From: Podocnemis expansa
Lineage: Eukaryota; Chordata; Testudines; Podocnemididae
Assembly (NCBI GenBank): GCA_007922195.1
Contig: ML681967.1
Location: 10,316,120 to 10,380,119, forward strand
Reading direction: 5' to 3'
DNA length: 64,000 nucleotides
Shown here: piece by piece, positions 63,871 to 64,000 of the stretch
Layout: each line of letters opens with the position of its first letter
How positions within the stretch are numbered: the stretch's first letter is position 1
Notes under the pieces: generated by a model
What the model saw: the letters and a program-made list of their open reading frames with translations, nothing else
Database searches by the model: none
Told to the model about the DNA's origin: nothing
Translations under genes and position numbers: made by a program

Positions 63871-64000
63871 AAGCCTTGAGGGGCTGGTAAGGGGCATCAA
63901 CTGTAAATATGAAAAGCCTTGACAGCTACCCCCAGGCAGTTCTAGTTTAAGCCCTCACAGGGTAGCAGAGTTCCTTTTAATTTCAGGACTCCACTTGGTG

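Overview
The window looks like nuclear DNA of a non-avian sauropsid, most likely a turtle. The evidence is small exons in long introns, a vertebrate COMMD4 gene, sauropsid-type ZP3 egg-coat genes, and a repeat mix of CR1/L3 LINEs, a DIRS element, a Ty3/gypsy element, hAT- and mariner-like MITEs, a tRNA-headed SINE with a CR1-like tail and many palindromic repeats. I recognise four host genes, all on the minus strand: COMMD4 and three tandem ZP3 copies, called A, B and C here in order of coordinate.

Layout. 1-9.4 kb is a nested repeat block: a decayed endogenous retrovirus on the minus strand (candidate primer-binding site near 9.36 kb, possible gag remnant at 8.2-8.8 kb, protease and RNase H remnants at 0.3-1.2 kb), apparently split by a DIRS tyrosine-recombinase retrotransposon (about 1.73-7.58 kb). 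9.4-16.4 kb holds MITEs, GC-rich repeat and a CpG-rich patch with a perfect ZNF143-type motif at 12.7 kb but no recognisable gene. 16.4-23.8 kb is COMMD4: eight coding exons rebuild a 199-residue protein, with a CpG island and an E-box cluster at its 5' end. 24-31.5 kb is intergenic and full of DNA-transposon remnants. 31.6-55.2 kb is the ZP3 array: copy A 32.18-34.55 kb (terminal-exon remnant down to 31.6 kb), copy B 40.99-44.24 kb, copy C 49.36-55.11 kb. 55.6-57.2 kb is a CR1/L3 LINE. 57.8-62.5 kb is a decayed Ty3/gypsy element. The end carries a MIR-like fragment and a palindromic repeat.

Biology. COMMD4 is a housekeeping subunit of the Commander endosomal recycling complex. The ZP3 copies encode zona pellucida / perivitelline-layer filament proteins. 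Copies B and C each have nine intact coding exons with correct splice phases (464 and 470 residues): signal peptide, ZP-N and ZP-C modules, RFQR convertase site, external hydrophobic patch and C-terminal membrane anchor. Copy A keeps the whole ZP module, but its convertase site reads TYQR, its exon-8 splice donor is altered, and its terminal exon no longer encodes a membrane segment. Exons 3-6 and their introns are nearly identical among the copies while exons 1 and 7-9 differ, which points to gene conversion within a diversifying array. All three share a TATA box with an E-box 21-22 bp upstream, as expected for oocyte genes. The ZP3 array and copy A's changed C-terminus are the most interesting content.
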